DNA from: Agmasoma carcini (nom. nud.)
Lineage: Eukaryota; Microsporidia; Thelohaniidae
DNA length: 64,000 bases
Assembly: GCA_029232285.1 (NCBI GenBank)
Contig: JAOXFI010000005.1
Coordinates: forward strand, 1-64,000
Direction of reading: 5' to 3'
Shown: positions 41,658-51,521 of the stretch, piece by piece
Position numbering within the stretch: the first letter of the stretch is position 1
Layout of the letters: each line of letters starts with the position of its first letter
Translations under genes and position numbers: made by a program
Notes under the pieces: model-generated
Told to the model about the DNA's origin: nothing
The model's input: the letters and a program-made list of their open reading frames with translations, nothing else
The model's database searches: none

Positions 41658-43140
41658 CAGTACTCCAAAAATCACACAAAGCAAAAAGTATGTTTAAATA
41701 CTAGAAAATATTGAAAAAAATATATTTAAAACATATAAGAATATCTATAATGTTTTTTATTTTTCAAATCGCGGATTTTATTTTACTCTTTTGATAAATT
41801 TTCTAAAAAAACCATGGAATTTTTTATTGATAAAACTTTGAATAAAAAACACAAAAAGTACTCTAATAAGTAAACGCATATTTAAATCGAGTTTTCGGTT
41901 ATTTTCTATGGGGGTTTCAATACGCGAAATCGGTGTAAAATCGACTTAAAAAGATATACCGTGCAAAATCACTTTAAAAATAAAAGAATGATGAATTGGA
42001 TAAAGTTAAAGGTCTTATTGTGGGCAGAAATTATTTGATATTAGCAATATAAAATCAATAAAAAACCAAGCTACTCTTCGTAATATCAAAAATGATTAAA
42101 AATGAATTGAATTCAAGTTTCTGCGATGAAAGTATGCATCTTTCTCAGAAGAAAATCACATAAGATGTGTTAAAATCTTTTAAGCCAATTTATCATATTT
42201 GCAAATAATTAACAAATTAAAAATTTCAAACTGTGGCTATTTAAAGGCAAAGACCACTTTAGTGACATTATTTTTTGATGAAAGCTTCTTCAGCATTCAT
42301 AAAGACTCTAGCAGACAAAAGTGTTGATTAAAGAAAATAATAAACGTATATTGTTGAGTTCACACACGATGTATTCATATCTTAAGTGTTGCGAATATAT
42401 CGAATTTTATTTTTTGATATTTTCTCTTTCCTCATTGTACAAGGTCTGTTCTTTTTTATAGTCTTTCTGATATTTGTGTTTCATTCAAAATTTATAAAAA
42501 TGTATCATTTGAAGAATCACATCTATAAAAGATCTTGTTGAATTTGGTAAGAAGAAAATATTTGTTTGGGTTGTATGAGTAGAAATGGTGTTAGAAATTC
42601 GTAAGTTTTTGGATGGAACCTTAAATATCTATATGATGCAATAATATTGATAATAATTTAAATGAAACCGGACGAAAATTCTAATTTTTAAAATTTAGAT
42701 TCTGAGAAGATAATGGTCTAAAGCATGAAAACGAGATTCCATTAGATTTTTTATAATATATGAACATTGATGTGTTAGAATGGGTTTCACAGACCTCAGA
42801 TTTCAACCCTATAAATTTTCTATGGGCTTATTTAAAGCAAAAGTTAGGAAACGTTGTTTTTAAAAATGGGCTGTATTAAATACCAAAAATCAGCTGAATT
42901 TGGTCTGATATCGGTAGATCATATTTTAGAACAATACTAATTTCCATGAGTGGTCAGAATTCAAGAAATTGTAATATCAAAAGGCAGTCATAGTCATATT
43001 AAATAAAGCTGTTCGATTTCTTATTTGTTTCTAATTAAAAAATAAAAAACATTATAGATATACTTATACGACTAGACTCTTAATTTTATATTTTTAGTTT
43101 TACACAAACTTTTTAAGGTGTACGGTTTTTTGGAGTACTA
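41658..43140 (+). mobile_element. Second Tc1-like transposon relic
   Basis: The ends are inverted repeats: CAGTACTCCAAAAA at the left (after TA 41656-41657), mirrored as TTTTTTGGAGTACTA at the right (before TA 43141-43142). Similarity continues for about 40 bases. Plus-strand fragments give FDESFFSIHKDSS (first Asp), LGCMSRNGV, EDNGLKHENEIP (second Asp) and EWVSQTSDFNPINFLWAYLK. In the last block the catalytic Glu of NPIE is Asn. Stops interrupt the frame. It is a different lineage from the neighbouring element because the terminal sequences differ. Confidence 0.85.
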
Positions 43141-43615
43141 TATAAATATAACAATAAGAGGTGTCATCACTCATTAGTTTATATTTTCTCACATATATGC
43201 TTTTGTTGGTATTGTATTATTTCACCCATCTATTTATTGTTCAGATTTTTATAGCATAGTAGTACACTAATAAAATTTAATTAATATTATTTGTTTTTAT
43301 ATTACTCTCTTATGTAATATGATACTAGTCATCACTGTTACTTATAATCATTCTTGAAATTTTAAAAAGTTTATTATATTTATGGTTGATTTTAAACTGC
43401 ATACTTAGTTTTTTTTCACTTATGGTCTGATAGCTAAATTTTATAGAATTAAAAATATTGATGTAAAGGGTTATTTTATGTTATATAATGTGATGTACAT
43501 GCGAGATCACAATTGTATACTTTAAATCTTATGATATGAATAAATCAAATCAAGTAATTTTATTATTTTTGATTGGTAATTTTTTTCATATTTAAAACCA
43601 AATAAAAAATATTTC
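43141..43615. other. AT-rich gap
   Basis: Nothing recognisable. It presumably includes the promoter of the next gene. Confidence 0.45.
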
Positions 43616-44383
43616 ATGTTTGTTGACAGACTTCTAACAAATTTAGAAGAATTGGAACAATTGAAGGTTAAGAGAAATTCTTTGATTAGAGAGCTTGATA
43701 AAAACAACAAGGATGTACTTTTAAAGTCTTATATGTCAAAAAAGGATATATATAAGATACATGAAGTACTTAAGGACTACAAACATGAAAATAACGAAAT
43801 CTTAGACTTCTTAACTATTTATCTTAGCGAGGCTCTTCATAATTCGGATAAAAAACGTTTTATAGTTGCTTCAAAGTGTTTTAACCTTATAGGAAGGCAT
43901 AAGGAAGGACAAGATGTCTTCAAATTATTTTTCAATGATAAATATAGGACAACAATGCCATGTACGAGAATCTTAAAATTATTGACTTACAATTCATGGG
44001 ATGAATCAAATTTTATAAAAATAAATTTTGATATGTTAGTAAATGATGCGCTTAGAGAATGTTTTAAACAAGAACCTATAGGACCAAGAGAATTAGACAT
44101 GTGGTGTTCACAGTTATCGAAGGTGGTTAGACATGTAAGAATTGGTGAAGGACTAATTTCAAAATATTTTGACAAAGAGGTTGAGTATGTAAAGCTAGCA
44201 TTTGAGATTATAGAATTTCACAAGGAGGGTAATTTTGATGATACAATATATATTATTGAAAAGACAATGTTAAGATCTGTTAAGCTAGGTGTTGACATGA
44301 GAGGAGTATTGAAGTCACTTGTCTTAGAACTTAAATATTTATCAAATAATGAAAAGTGTGAAGTATTAAAGCATCTGAAGTGA
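43616..44383 (+). CDS. Helical protein of unknown function
   Basis: This 255-residue open frame is predicted to be mostly helical, with an N-terminal coiled-coil-like stretch (LLTNLEELEQLKVKRNSLIREL). It has no membrane segment or signal peptide. It has the composition and codon use of the other genes here and no good reading on the other strand, so it is very likely real. I recognise no family. Helical tethering or vesicle-coat proteins are possible on general grounds only. Confidence 0.7.
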   Translation: MFVDRLLTNLEELEQLKVKRNSLIRELDKNNKDVLLKSYMSKKDIYKIHEVLKDYKHENNEILDFLTIYLSEALHNSDKKRFIVASKCFNLIGRHKEGQDVFKLFFNDKYRTTMPCTRILKLLTYNSWDESNFIKINFDMLVNDALRECFKQEPIGPRELDMWCSQLSKVVRHVRIGEGLISKYFDKEVEYVKLAFEIIEFHKEGNFDDTIYIIEKTMLRSVKLGVDMRGVLKSLVLELKYLSNNEKCEVLKHLK

Positions 44384-45707
44384 TAATACATAATTAACGT
44401 AATAAATTCATCAATGAGTCCCATTATATTTATTTTTAATTTTTAATTTTTCATAGGCATCAGTGGACGACAGCTGGTGATCACCACTTATTATTTTAGA
44501 TACCTGAAACTTTAAAAATAAAAAAAAATAATATTCATACTTTCTTATAATCACAGTGAGGAAAGCTGTCAACATCTTGATTCAGTGGTTAGCACTAAAA
44601 CATTAATATCTAAAAATATAATTAATATGTAATGGTGATTGTCCTAATTTAAATATTAAAATAGTGTAAGCCATGTTTACAGAGAACAATCATAATATGA
44701 ATATATGTATGGCTGGTTTTTATCTAACTAAACTTTATGAACCAATTGATTACAATAAACAAATTATCTTTAAAACTTTCTAAATATCAAATATTGACAC
44801 CTTAAATATGCCTAATTTGGCTTATATCAACTTTTCATTAAATTTAAATATTGCTGTATCATTACTTATTAGTATTATTTATATTGATATCCTTTCTATA
44901 ATTAAGTCTAAATTTAATATTTTATTAGTACATCTTTTTATTTTTACTATCATGACGTATGAAATAAAATGAGTTATAACCTAATACCATCCTTAGGGTT
45001 TCCGTTTATTATTATTCTACCATTAGTCCATAACGTATCGTATTCATATATATTCGTTAAATATTCCCAAATGAATTAATATACTTTCCCTATAAAAAAT
45101 AAATTTTTGTATATTTGTACTGTTCTACGATAAGTTGAGACCTACACGTAGTGCATAGTAAAAATGTTGTAATTTACGGTTAATTGGATCAAAGTAGGCC
45201 CTAAGGGATATTTATAAACATATTAACACTAATAAATTAGTTTGTGATTGATAGTAAACACCTATTCTTATTGAAAGAGAAGGCTTATTTTGAATTTAAT
45301 CTTAAAGCTGCAATCGCATATATAGTATATGTCTTTAATTTTTTGAAGCCATCATCTAAGATGATTTAATAAGGTATGATATTCTGTTTTTTTCTGCTAT
45401 TTTTATAAAAACGCTATAATTGTATTACTTGTATCCGTTTTTTATATTAAATCTTACTTACTACTGATGTGTTCCAATTTTTGGAGTTTTTATGTGTTGG
45501 TCAGCTATCTCCTTTTTATAGGTAAATATTAATTTTGATCTTCTTGTTAGGAAACGTAAGCAAGTGCAAAATATTTCTAATCACTATTACACCGTGCTTA
45601 ATATAATTTATTCATGAGTAATTATATTGAATCAATAAACAAATTTATTATAAAAATTGTATATTTTCAGAAACTATTAAATAAAAAATTTTGTTAAGAA
45701 CACATAG
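44384..45707. other. AT-rich gap holding repeat copy C
   Basis: Besides the dispersed repeat listed separately, only AT-rich sequence is seen. An AAAAAATTTTG element lies about 15 bases before the RAD26 start. Confidence 0.45.
45110..45480 (+). repeat. Dispersed repeat family, copy C
   Basis: It is in the same orientation as copy B at 22260-22640, sharing GTTCTACGA, CACGTAGTGCA, the CATCTAAGATGATT core followed by AAGGTATG, and CTATAATTGTAT near the end. It is more diverged than copies A and D are from each other. Confidence 0.55.
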
Positions 45708-47672
45708 ATGCACCAGTCCAAGCCTGTTGAAGACTATGAGAAGGATTTCCTCGAAAAGTACTTTCGTAAACAAGCAGAGACGAAAATAAACAATCTAAAT
45801 GAGTTGCTTAAGGCAGCTAAAACTGATAAAGAAAAAGAAGAAATAAAAAATAAGATTGATTTAGCCAAACGAGAATTAAAGAGAGATTTGGAAATTGTTG
45901 AGGAGGAAGAGGAAAGGGAGAGACATGACTTCATTCTAAAAGAAAAGGCCGAAGATATCAAATACGTTCCATTTGATAATACCCACTTTATGTCAAATTT
46001 TGAAAGGGCATTGCTGGATTATAAAAAAAAATTTAATACAGATAATCCAATCGAACATTTAAGATCTCATGGTTTTGTATATCATGGGATGTACATTCCT
46101 TATTTTATATTTAATAGGCTATTCAAATACCAACAAGATGGTTTGTTTTGGATGATTGATTTATTTAATAATCAAAAAGGGGGTGTTCTTTCTGATGAAA
46201 TGGGTTTAGGTAAGACCATTCAAGTAATTGCCTTTGTAAGTTGCCTATTTATCAATAATAATGTCACTAATATCTTAATACTATGCCCTACCACAGTAGT
46301 AACACAATGGTTTCTTGAATTTAAAAGATTCTATCCTTTTCTACCAATTTATACAAATAAATATCATGATAATAGGGATGGGGTGTATATTATGACATAC
46401 GAAATGTTTAGGGGACTTGGGCAATATGGATTCAGTGGTGTCATTCTTGATGAAGGACATAAAATCAAAAATAAAGATACACAAATAACCAGAGAAGTAA
46501 AGAAAGTAGAAACATTCTTAAGAATGGTTGTCACTGGTACACCAATACAAAATAATATAAGAGAGTTGTGGTCTATATTTGACTTTGTCATACCAGACCT
46601 ACTTGGTACACATGCTGATTTTATAGAGGAGTTTGAAAAAATCATTAATAGAGGAGCCTTTGCCCATTCTACAGTTGAAGAAATTGAGCAATCATACAAA
46701 TATTCTGTAGTATTAAAGTCTATAATAGAGCCATATATATTAAGAAGGCTTAAGTCGCAGCTTAAACATGAATTACCTGGTAAGATAGATAAGGTTGTAT
46801 TTGTAACGCTTACTCCCCTACAAGAGAAAATGTATATTGATGCTATTGAAAGTGATAGAATTAGAAAAGTGTTAGCGTTACATGAAAACACGTTATGTGC
46901 AATCATGTTTTTAAGAAAAATATGTAATCATCCGATGTTAATGGACAGTGGGTGTGATATTATCGAATCATCAGCAAAAATGGTTGTGGTAAAGGAATTC
47001 GTAGATAAATGGATCTTAGAGGGGAGGAAGATGCTAATTTTCTCACAAAGTGTAAAGATGATTGACATTATGGAAAATGTCTTAGGACAGTATAAAATTG
47101 CTAAAATGACAGGCTCAACCAACAGATCACTACGTCAAAGTATAGTTGATGATTTCAACAACACTGATAGGTATAACATATTTCTATTAACAACTAGGGT
47201 TGGTGGCTTAGGATTAAACCTTACATCAGCAAGTAGGGTTATTATTTATGATCCTGATTGGAATCCAACCTCAGATAACCAAGCCAAGGAAAGAGTCTAC
47301 AGATATGGCCAAAGCAGCAAGGTTGAAATATATAGATTGGTATGTAAAAATACAATTGAAGAAAAAATATACCAAAAACAAATATTTAAGGATTGTCTAA
47401 GTAAGAATATACTACAAAATCCAGGCTTTAAGAAAAAGTTTGAAAAGGAAAACATAGGAGACTTATTCACCTATGTAAGTCCCTTTGATAAAAAACATGA
47501 AATCTCTAACGATAAAAACTTTATTGAAACTAAGAAAGAAAAAAAACTTGTAGAAATAAACCCAGAGGACCAATATGAGTATGAATGGATGTATAAAATA
47601 CAAAGCAAGAAAAGAATTTCTGGAAAGGAATTAATTGAATACATAATCAGGAGGGAAGGTTCTTTAGGTTGA
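45708..47672 (+). CDS. RAD26: SNF2 ATPase RAD26/CSB (ERCC6)
   Basis: The 654-residue protein has a complete SNF2 helicase core. These are LFKYQQDGLFWM, DEMGLGKTIQVIAF (Walker A), CPTTVVTQW, LDEGHKIKNK (the DEGH form typical of CSB) and TGTPIQNNIRELWSIFDFV. LRKICNHPMLM, LIFSQSVKMIDIM, TTRVGGLGLNLTSA and DPDWNPTSDNQAKERVYRYGQ follow. The tail NTIEEKIYQKQIFKDCLSKNIL matches RAD26. This factor couples nucleotide excision repair to stalled RNA polymerase II. Family length is over 1000, so terminal extensions have been trimmed. The N-terminus is a charged coiled coil. The stop is 5 bp from the convergent stop of the next gene. Confidence 0.95.
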   Translation: MHQSKPVEDYEKDFLEKYFRKQAETKINNLNELLKAAKTDKEKEEIKNKIDLAKRELKRDLEIVEEEEERERHDFILKEKAEDIKYVPFDNTHFMSNFERALLDYKKKFNTDNPIEHLRSHGFVYHGMYIPYFIFNRLFKYQQDGLFWMIDLFNNQKGGVLSDEMGLGKTIQVIAFVSCLFINNNVTNILILCPTTVVTQWFLEFKRFYPFLPIYTNKYHDNRDGVYIMTYEMFRGLGQYGFSGVILDEGHKIKNKDTQITREVKKVETFLRMVVTGTPIQNNIRELWSIFDFVIPDLLGTHADFIEEFEKIINRGAFAHSTVEEIEQSYKYSVVLKSIIEPYILRRLKSQLKHELPGKIDKVVFVTLTPLQEKMYIDAIESDRIRKVLALHENTLCAIMFLRKICNHPMLMDSGCDIIESSAKMVVVKEFVDKWILEGRKMLIFSQSVKMIDIMENVLGQYKIAKMTGSTNRSLRQSIVDDFNNTDRYNIFLLTTRVGGLGLNLTSASRVIIYDPDWNPTSDNQAKERVYRYGQSSKVEIYRLVCKNTIEEKIYQKQIFKDCLSKNILQNPGFKKKFEKENIGDLFTYVSPFDKKHEISNDKNFIETKKEKKLVEINPEDQYEYEWMYKIQSKKRISGKELIEYIIRREGSLG

Positions 47673-47677
47673 CTTAA

Positions 47678-48010
47678 TTAAATAATTGTTCGATTCCCGT
47701 GATCAGTCATTCTAAGCAAATCTTTTTCTATGTCATTAAACAAACTTTCTATCTCTTTGTTGTCTTTAACCATTGCAGTGTCATACACCTCTTCCTGTAC
47801 GTCCTGTCTTTGCTCTTTGAATTCGTAATTATCAAAAGTTCTCTCTCTGAATCTCATCAGAATATACTTAAAGACATTATCATTGTCTTCGTTTTTAATC
47901 GCTATGTTATTTATAGCAGTATCGAACTCAAGCTCTTCATCATTAAGCAAAGCTTTATCAATCTTAAATTTCTTGACTTTTTGCTTCTTATTTTTCTGAT
48001 AGCTTGACAT
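47678..48010 (-). CDS. Small charged protein of unknown function
   Basis: This 110-residue open frame begins with a lysine-rich segment (YQKNKKQKVKKFKIDK), possibly a nuclear localisation signal, and is acidic afterwards. ATG 48010 is preceded by AAAATTTTACC, the same string found before the SRP68 and SDS22 starts. That supports a real gene. I recognise no family. An overlapping plus-strand frame (47699-48007) is a shadow. Confidence 0.6.
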   Translation of the reverse strand: MSSYQKNKKQKVKKFKIDKALLNDEELEFDTAINNIAIKNEDNDNVFKYILMRFRERTFDNYEFKEQRQDVQEEVYDTAMVKDNKEIESLFNDIEKDLLRMTDHGNRTII

Positions 48011-48589
48011 GGTAAAATTTTTATTAAAAAGTTTTATACTGTATTAATCAAATATTGGTATAGATGCTAAATTATTACGTTTTAAGGGATCTTTATCGTT
48101 AAAATGGAAATATAATCAACTTTATCGAAATATATTGACACATACCACTTATTTCAAGAGTATTGCCCTGATAATTAATCGTTATACATCAATTCCCTTA
48201 TTATATTAATTTTTAATAATGTGATCGTAGAAAGTAAGTATATTTAATATGGCATCAATATATTGAGCTTGTGATAGAGTGAAAGTATAATTTAATTCAT
48301 AAACATAGAACTACCAATATAAAGGATGCTTGATAAAGAGTACGCAGTGTGTCTATCAATAAATATTAACAATAAAACTATAAATATGAATTAGCTATTC
48401 AATATATACAATTAATAGAAAAGATGAATGACAAGACTTAGCGTTTATGACAAACCTGCATCACTTATACAGATTATATACATCTAATCTATAAGTCTAC
48501 AAAAAATATATGATGAAAAAGTACATATTACTAATAATATGAAATTAAAAAATTTTCTTAAAATTTTTAATAAAATAACAAAAAATAAT
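48011..48589. other. AT-rich gap
   Basis: Nothing recognisable. Confidence 0.5.
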
Positions 48590-48883
48590 TTATTTAGCAC
48601 GCGCACATGCCTCTCCGTTGTTTTCGTCTATAAAACCATTCTTAATCTCATCAAAAATTCCTTTCATTATGTTTATATCACAAGTAACTGATATTTCCTC
48701 TATAAACTTATCAGTATAGCGCCTTGCATTCAGAACTTGCTTGACAAAATCACTTTCAACCATTTCAGTGTCGCATGCTCCTTCATAGTGGTTTGGCTTA
48801 AGGTTCATCAAGTCTACATCTCTGTTTACATTCGTGTTTGAAATATTTCGACATACTACTCTCTTCTCTTTGTCACCAGGCAT
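48590..48883 (-). CDS. Small protein of unknown function
   Basis: This 97-residue open frame has a basic start (MPGDKEKRVVCRN) and mixed charged residues after it. It has no membrane segment or known motif. GGGG lies just before the start codon, in the ATG-proximal position where G or C runs are found before other genes here. The next gene upstream ends 78 bp away on the same strand. Its reality rests on length, composition and the start context only. Confidence 0.5.
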   Translation of the reverse strand: MPGDKEKRVVCRNISNTNVNRDVDLMNLKPNHYEGACDTEMVESDFVKQVLNARRYTDKFIEEISVTCDINIMKGIFDEIKNGFIDENNGEACARAK

Positions 48884-48961
48884 ATGCCCCTTTTTAATTT
48901 TTTTTTATAAATGAAAAAGAAACGCCAATCAAAAAAAATTTATAACTTTAACAAAAAATAT

Positions 48962-49999
48962 TCATTTGTTTCTAGCTCTGTAGTTTTTTTCGATTTTTGG
49001 AAGGTATTTGAACAGTGTTGATTTATCTAGAGACTCCTTTATGGTGGTTAGCAGGTTAAAAACTGTTTTGATGGTATTAGGTTGCTTTTTATCACTCCTT
49101 ATTTTATAAAGAGACCAACCACCTTTTTGGAATGTAAAATCTGAAAGATTTAAGACTAACTTATCAGGATCAAATCTAAATTCACCTATAAGTCCATCAT
49201 AGTTGGCGTCTCGTTTATCATCATAGAAATGACCTAAAAGGATATAATAACTGTTGCTATACTTAAAAGCAGTTTCATCACATCCAAACAGCTTACCTTT
49301 GACATATAAGTCGTATAGTCCTTCCACCTTTGACTTTATCAATAAAAAATCAATCGTATTTAGCAAAGGAGGTTTCCATTTTAGGATTTTAGTTCTTGAG
49401 GCGATTTCATATTTTGAGTGTAATGGTGTAAATATTAGACCATCATTATCATGTTTGAGAGATTTGATGTTCCTTAGTACTTCGTGCAGTCCATAGCTCT
49501 TGTGCATTTGTTTAAGAATGATATTAAAAGGTTTTAGGTTATCATCTCCCTTTTTAATTAATTTAAAAATATCAAGGAATTTTTTTGCAAAACCTAGCCT
49601 AGCACAAAGGTTCTGTTCACACACGTTCCTTGAATCAAATATCATAGTGTCAAATATGGCCATCACATAATCTTGTCCTTCAACATATAGTTCAGCATCA
49701 AACAAAAACAATCTTTTCTCTTTTATGATATAATCTGTGTAATAAAAAACATTTTTCCTATCAAAGAGTAATAAAACACCGTTAAAAATAAGCGTTAAGA
49801 CACGAACACCATCTGATTTTTCTACTACGTAATAATCATTGTTCAAAAGCAAATTCATGTTTGATCTTGTTAATGAGACTGGATGGTTTCCTAGGAAATT
49901 ATTAGAGTTGTCTTTGATCCCTAAGATGGTAGAAACTGATCTTAAAATTTCCGAGGAGTCTCGGTAATTCAATTGTTTCCCAAAGTTTGTTAGCTCCAT
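48962..49999 (-). CDS. CEG1: mRNA capping enzyme guanylyltransferase
   Basis: The 345-residue protein carries the nucleotidyltransferase motifs of mRNA guanylyltransferases. Motif I is VEKSDGVR with GMP-accepting Lys61. VLLLFDRKNVFYY is next, then motif III (LFLFDAELY), motif IV (NDGLIFTP), motif V (ILKWKPP) and an OB-fold C-terminus. It transfers GMP to the 5' diphosphate end of nascent mRNA. As in yeast, no triphosphatase domain is fused. ATG 49999 is used because the seven codons before it begin at a TTG only. AAAAATTCTCC precedes it. Confidence 0.95.
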   Translation of the reverse strand: MELTNFGKQLNYRDSSEILRSVSTILGIKDNSNNFLGNHPVSLTRSNMNLLLNNDYYVVEKSDGVRVLTLIFNGVLLLFDRKNVFYYTDYIIKEKRLFLFDAELYVEGQDYVMAIFDTMIFDSRNVCEQNLCARLGFAKKFLDIFKLIKKGDDNLKPFNIILKQMHKSYGLHEVLRNIKSLKHDNDGLIFTPLHSKYEIASRTKILKWKPPLLNTIDFLLIKSKVEGLYDLYVKGKLFGCDETAFKYSNSYYILLGHFYDDKRDANYDGLIGEFRFDPDKLVLNLSDFTFQKGGWSLYKIRSDKKQPNTIKTVFNLLTTIKESLDKSTLFKYLPKIEKNYRARNK

Positions 50000-51269
50000 A
50001 TGGAGAATTTTTATTATCAAAGAACAAAAATAATAAATATTTTAGAAAAGAGGAAAATGTTTTATTTTTAGACATCATAAGTCTAGCAATACTTTATCAA
50101 GCTCTATACATCACATTGTTTCAGTGGTGATGCGTTTGAAAATTTATATTTGAAGATTTTAATATATTTCTAGATATTCTCTTGACCAATTTTACCTTGT
50201 TATAAATATTTTTAGTACGCGAATAATGAAGGATATATTTCAATTAAAATTATTTATTATTTTATTAAACCAAACATAACATAACAACCTTAAAATGATA
50301 CAATCTAATTTTCGATTGACATAAAATTAATCAAAATAATTAGAAAAAAATAAATGGCTTATTTATCTAATATGCCTGTACTGAAAAAGAACAAAATAGT
50401 ATTGATTGGAAAACCCCTTTCTTATTTTATACAAATAATTTTAAGTATCAGCCAACATAGATAAGCCAAATCAGCAAGTAAGAATTCCTAAAATTAAATC
50501 TCAAAAAATATAATGGAATGTAGCAGTGACGGGTAATAAAAAATTTGATTGCCATGGTGAATGTGAGACTTTAAAGACATCATACAATATTGTATCTAAG
50601 GTTAGTGCTATTACGCACACTAAACATATTATATCATCGAGAACTGTTTCTTCTCACCATTGGGAGAGGTGTCTATCTATTGACCACAAACTAGTTTCCT
50701 AGAATGAATAAGGTTATCCGCATCCTTTACGAACCTGCATTAGCCCTTGACGGACCCCAACTTATTATAGCCCAAAAAGCCGTTGTTTTCAACATTATCA
50801 CTTTGTACCACGTGGAGGTTTGTATTTTTTGCAGAACATCAGAAATTAAGATATACATCAATACAGGTTTAAAAACACCTTTTTATACAATAATCATAGT
50901 CTATGGTAATTATGTTATTTAAATATCATTATCATCGATAGATTATAACCCATGATATTTACCTTCATTCTTGTTATAACTGCTGTATACTGATTTCAAA
51001 TAAAAACATTGACTAAAATATAAATATTTGGTCATATGAGCCTAAGCCATTCCCATCTATTTTAAATTATTATGGTTCATACAGGTCCAAAATATATACT
51101 AAGAGTGAAATATTAACTTCATTAAGTTTGTAATGTGTTGATATTATCGTGAATGATTTTAATTATTAATATTTCTACAGTAAAAAATATTCAAGAGATT
51201 TAACTAATAACAGAACAAATTGTTAAATATAAAATAAAAATTTTGTTTATTTAAGTACAATTATTTAGT
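50000..51269. other. Gene-free gap with repeat copy D
   Basis: Apart from the dispersed repeat at 50390-50900 nothing is recognised. A 72-codon open frame at 50704-50922 lies inside the repeat and is not conserved in the other copies, so it is not called as a gene. Confidence 0.5.
50390..50900 (-). repeat. Dispersed repeat family, copy D
   Basis: It parallels copy A (2400-2830) for several hundred bases. Matching blocks are GTATTGATTGGAAA, the ACTTTAAAGACATCATAC block, a CTATTACGCACACTAAAC block, CTAGTTTCCTAGA, GGTTATCCGCATC and CCTGCATTAG. It ends in CCACGTGGAGGTTTG, shared inversely with copy B. Confidence 0.65.
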
Positions 51270-51521
51270 TTATTTAAAAAGGTTATTATTAAACAAATCT
51301 TCACAAAATACAGATTTATTCTTCTCTAAAGCGCTTTTTATATCTTCATACGTGACTGTTTTCCTTTTTCTTTCATTACATATTCCTTCAGCACTATTTA
51401 AAACATAAAGAAGATATTTAGCTACTTCGTCTGCAATTACCTCCTCTATATCATCAGACAAATAAAAATCAAGTGTTCCACATACTTTTCGTACATTATC
51501 TACAAGTTCTTTTGATCCCAT
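51270..51521 (-). CDS. Minimal histone-fold protein, TAF6-like
   Basis: The 83-residue protein is essentially one histone fold. LSDDIEEVIADEVAKYLLYVL followed by RKRKTVTYEDIKSALEKNKSVF lines up with the TAF6 pattern (LSD...A..ALA.DVEYRI... RTKLTTEDIDYALRVLNVEP). TAF6 is a subunit of TFIID and SAGA and pairs with TAF9. Here the large HEAT-repeat part of TAF6 is missing. An alternative is another histone-fold subunit, for example a CENP or archaeal-histone-like protein. Its ATG (51521) directly abuts the ATG of ESF1 (51522) in a CATATG hexamer. Confidence 0.6.
   Translation of the reverse strand: MGSKELVDNVRKVCGTLDFYLSDDIEEVIADEVAKYLLYVLNSAEGICNERKRKTVTYEDIKSALEKNKSVFCEDLFNNNLFK

Noticed and set aside
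13795..50020. N-terminal extensions of UBP8, NIC96, the reductase and CEG1 beginning at TTG or other non-ATG codons
   Set aside because: Each has a good ATG a little downstream, at the point where the conserved domain or start-proximal motif begins.
50704..50922. 72-codon open frame as a gene
   Set aside because: It lies inside a dispersed repeat and is not preserved in the other three copies.
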